Source: Prevotella herbatica (lineage in GTDB: Bacteria > Bacteroidota > Bacteroidia > Bacteroidales > Bacteroidaceae). From it: 64,000 nt of DNA. The translations under genes were made by a program, and so were the position numbers. Where the stretch lies: NCBI RefSeq assembly GCF_017347605.1, contig NZ_AP024484.1, forward strand, positions 1,269,501 through 1,333,500, given 5' to 3'. Below the pieces are notes generated by a model that did no database searches, had not been told where the DNA came from, and worked only from the letters and a program-made list of their open reading frames with translations. How positions within the stretch are numbered: the first letter of the stretch is position 1; every line of letters begins with the position of its first letter. Below, in pieces: positions 63,317-64,000 of this stretch.

Positions 63317-64000
63317 TCAACCACCTGTCGGTATATATTCTATGCCAAACTTCTTTGCTCTGTCAGCATTGCGTCTTTTTACAGTTTTCTGTTTATCGAC
63401 TTTCTGTTTTGTAATTTCTCTTGGTTTCTGCAAATATAGCGGTTTATCTATAGGGTTCCAAGATTCTCGAACATCCCACTTAGCCTTACACTCAATCTTA
63501 CCAGGATAGTAATACACCTCCTCTGGCTGAATGTTTTTTTCAAAATCACCAGTATCCCAGATGCCATTATTATTACGATCCACAAACATTCTTAGATAAT
63601 AATCGTCTGCCGCAAGATAGAAAAATTCAGCCTGTCCTTTTTCTGCCTCCAATTCCTTCACAACGTTATCACTTTTATCCAAAAGTTGCAGAATGCAATG
63701 TTTATTATCCATACCAATTAAAGATATGGTGAGAGTGCCATATTCGTCATTGCTCTTTACTTTAAAACCATACTTTCCCTTTCCTGACACCTTTCCGTAT
63801 ATGTCAACAAAAGCCATACTATCCATTTCAAGACTATACTCCTGCCCAGGACGCCATTCACCGACTAGTTCATAATCCATTCCATACTTCAACGTGTCGC
63901 TGCGAACAAACTTTCCATTAGCATCCCGATGTGCCAATGGCCTAAATGCATATTTTGCTTTATACCAAAGAGTATCGATCTTTGTATATAAATGTATCTT
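63317..64000 (-). CDS. C-terminal part of a large Ig-like-type exported protein
   Basis: The frame is open to the right edge, so the start lies beyond the window and only about 228 residues are visible. They include a beta-rich segment (VFVDRNNNGIWDTGDFEK-like calcium loop, shown in part as DRNNNGIWDTGD) and a basic lysine-rich tail (TKQKVDKQKTVKRRNADR). I recall this tail from Bacteroidetes proteins annotated as Ig-like or SbsA-domain proteins that precede DUF3108 genes. The identification is from memory and moderate. Confidence 0.65.
   Translation of the reverse strand, partial: KIHLYTKIDTLWYKAKYAFRPLAHRDANGKFVRSDTLKYGMDYELVGEWRPGQEYSLEMDSMAFVDIYGKVSGKGKYGFKVKSNDEYGTLTISLIGMDNKHCILQLLDKSDNVVKELEAEKGQAEFFYLAADDYYLRMFVDRNNNGIWDTGDFEKNIQPEEVYYYPGKIECKAKWDVRESWNPIDKPLYLQKPREITKQKVDKQKTVKRRNADRAKKFGIEYIPTGG

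Overview
The window is AT-rich DNA from a Bacteroidales bacterium, most likely Prevotellaceae (Prevotella/Segatella type). Three things point there: many genes carry the Bacteroidetes -7 promoter element TAnnTTTG, several polysaccharide-utilisation (PUL) gene sets with SusC/SusD pairs are present, and the housekeeping proteins look Bacteroidales-like. No tRNA, rRNA, CRISPR array, transposase or integrase was recognised.

Layout. (1) 1-6586: the C-terminal end of a hybrid two-component regulator on the + strand faces a three-gene minus-strand operon: a GH43-like lipoprotein, a probable GH143-GH142 fusion, and a serine esterase with an STN-like N-terminus. This set resembles enzymes known from rhamnogalacturonan-II (RG-II) breakdown. 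(2) 6777-10534: a TonB-dependent receptor and a purple-acid-type phosphatase, behind a direct repeat with Pho-box geometry. (3) 11398-21940: a DnaQ-like exonuclease, a PL9 pectate lyase, a small Spy/DUF4890-like protein, a class A beta-lactamase, RNase R, and a GH31/GH43 pair that could process xyloglucan-type side chains. (4) 22003-42093: a large minus-strand rhamnogalacturonan-I PUL. Read in transcription order it is GH2, SusC, SusD, SusC, SusD, PL11 lyase, CE12 esterase, double-CE12 esterase and PL26 exo-lyase. (5) 42817-60752: core genes, namely an AspT-family transporter, pyridoxal kinase, two tandem AraC regulators, a PfkB kinase, an orphan ABC ATPase, a UPF1-like helicase, MATE and MFS transporters, dinB, an FKBP, rnc-fabF-acpP, a family 9 glycosyltransferase and a DUF4254 protein. 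(6) 62290-64000: a 29-codon promoter-driven ORF, a DUF3108 protein, and the C-terminus of an Ig-like-type protein.

How the parts work together. The pectin enzymes form a coherent programme. PL9 and PL11 cut backbone, CE12 enzymes remove acetyl groups, PL26 trims ends, GH2, GH43 and GH31 remove side-chain sugars, and two SusCD pairs import the products. The RG-II-like set deals with the most complex pectin domain.

The least explained structures are three noncoding intergenic elements at about 10715-11288, 42291-42745 and 61163-61982. Each is bounded by long inverted repeats (about 85, 69 and 134 bp). Their cores hold short repeats: a 22-bp tandem array in the first, a perfect 17-bp hairpin plus a related unit in the second, and seven palindromic GTAAT/ATTAC units in the third. 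They look like one architectural class whose arm sequences have diverged. I could not assign them to a known family.
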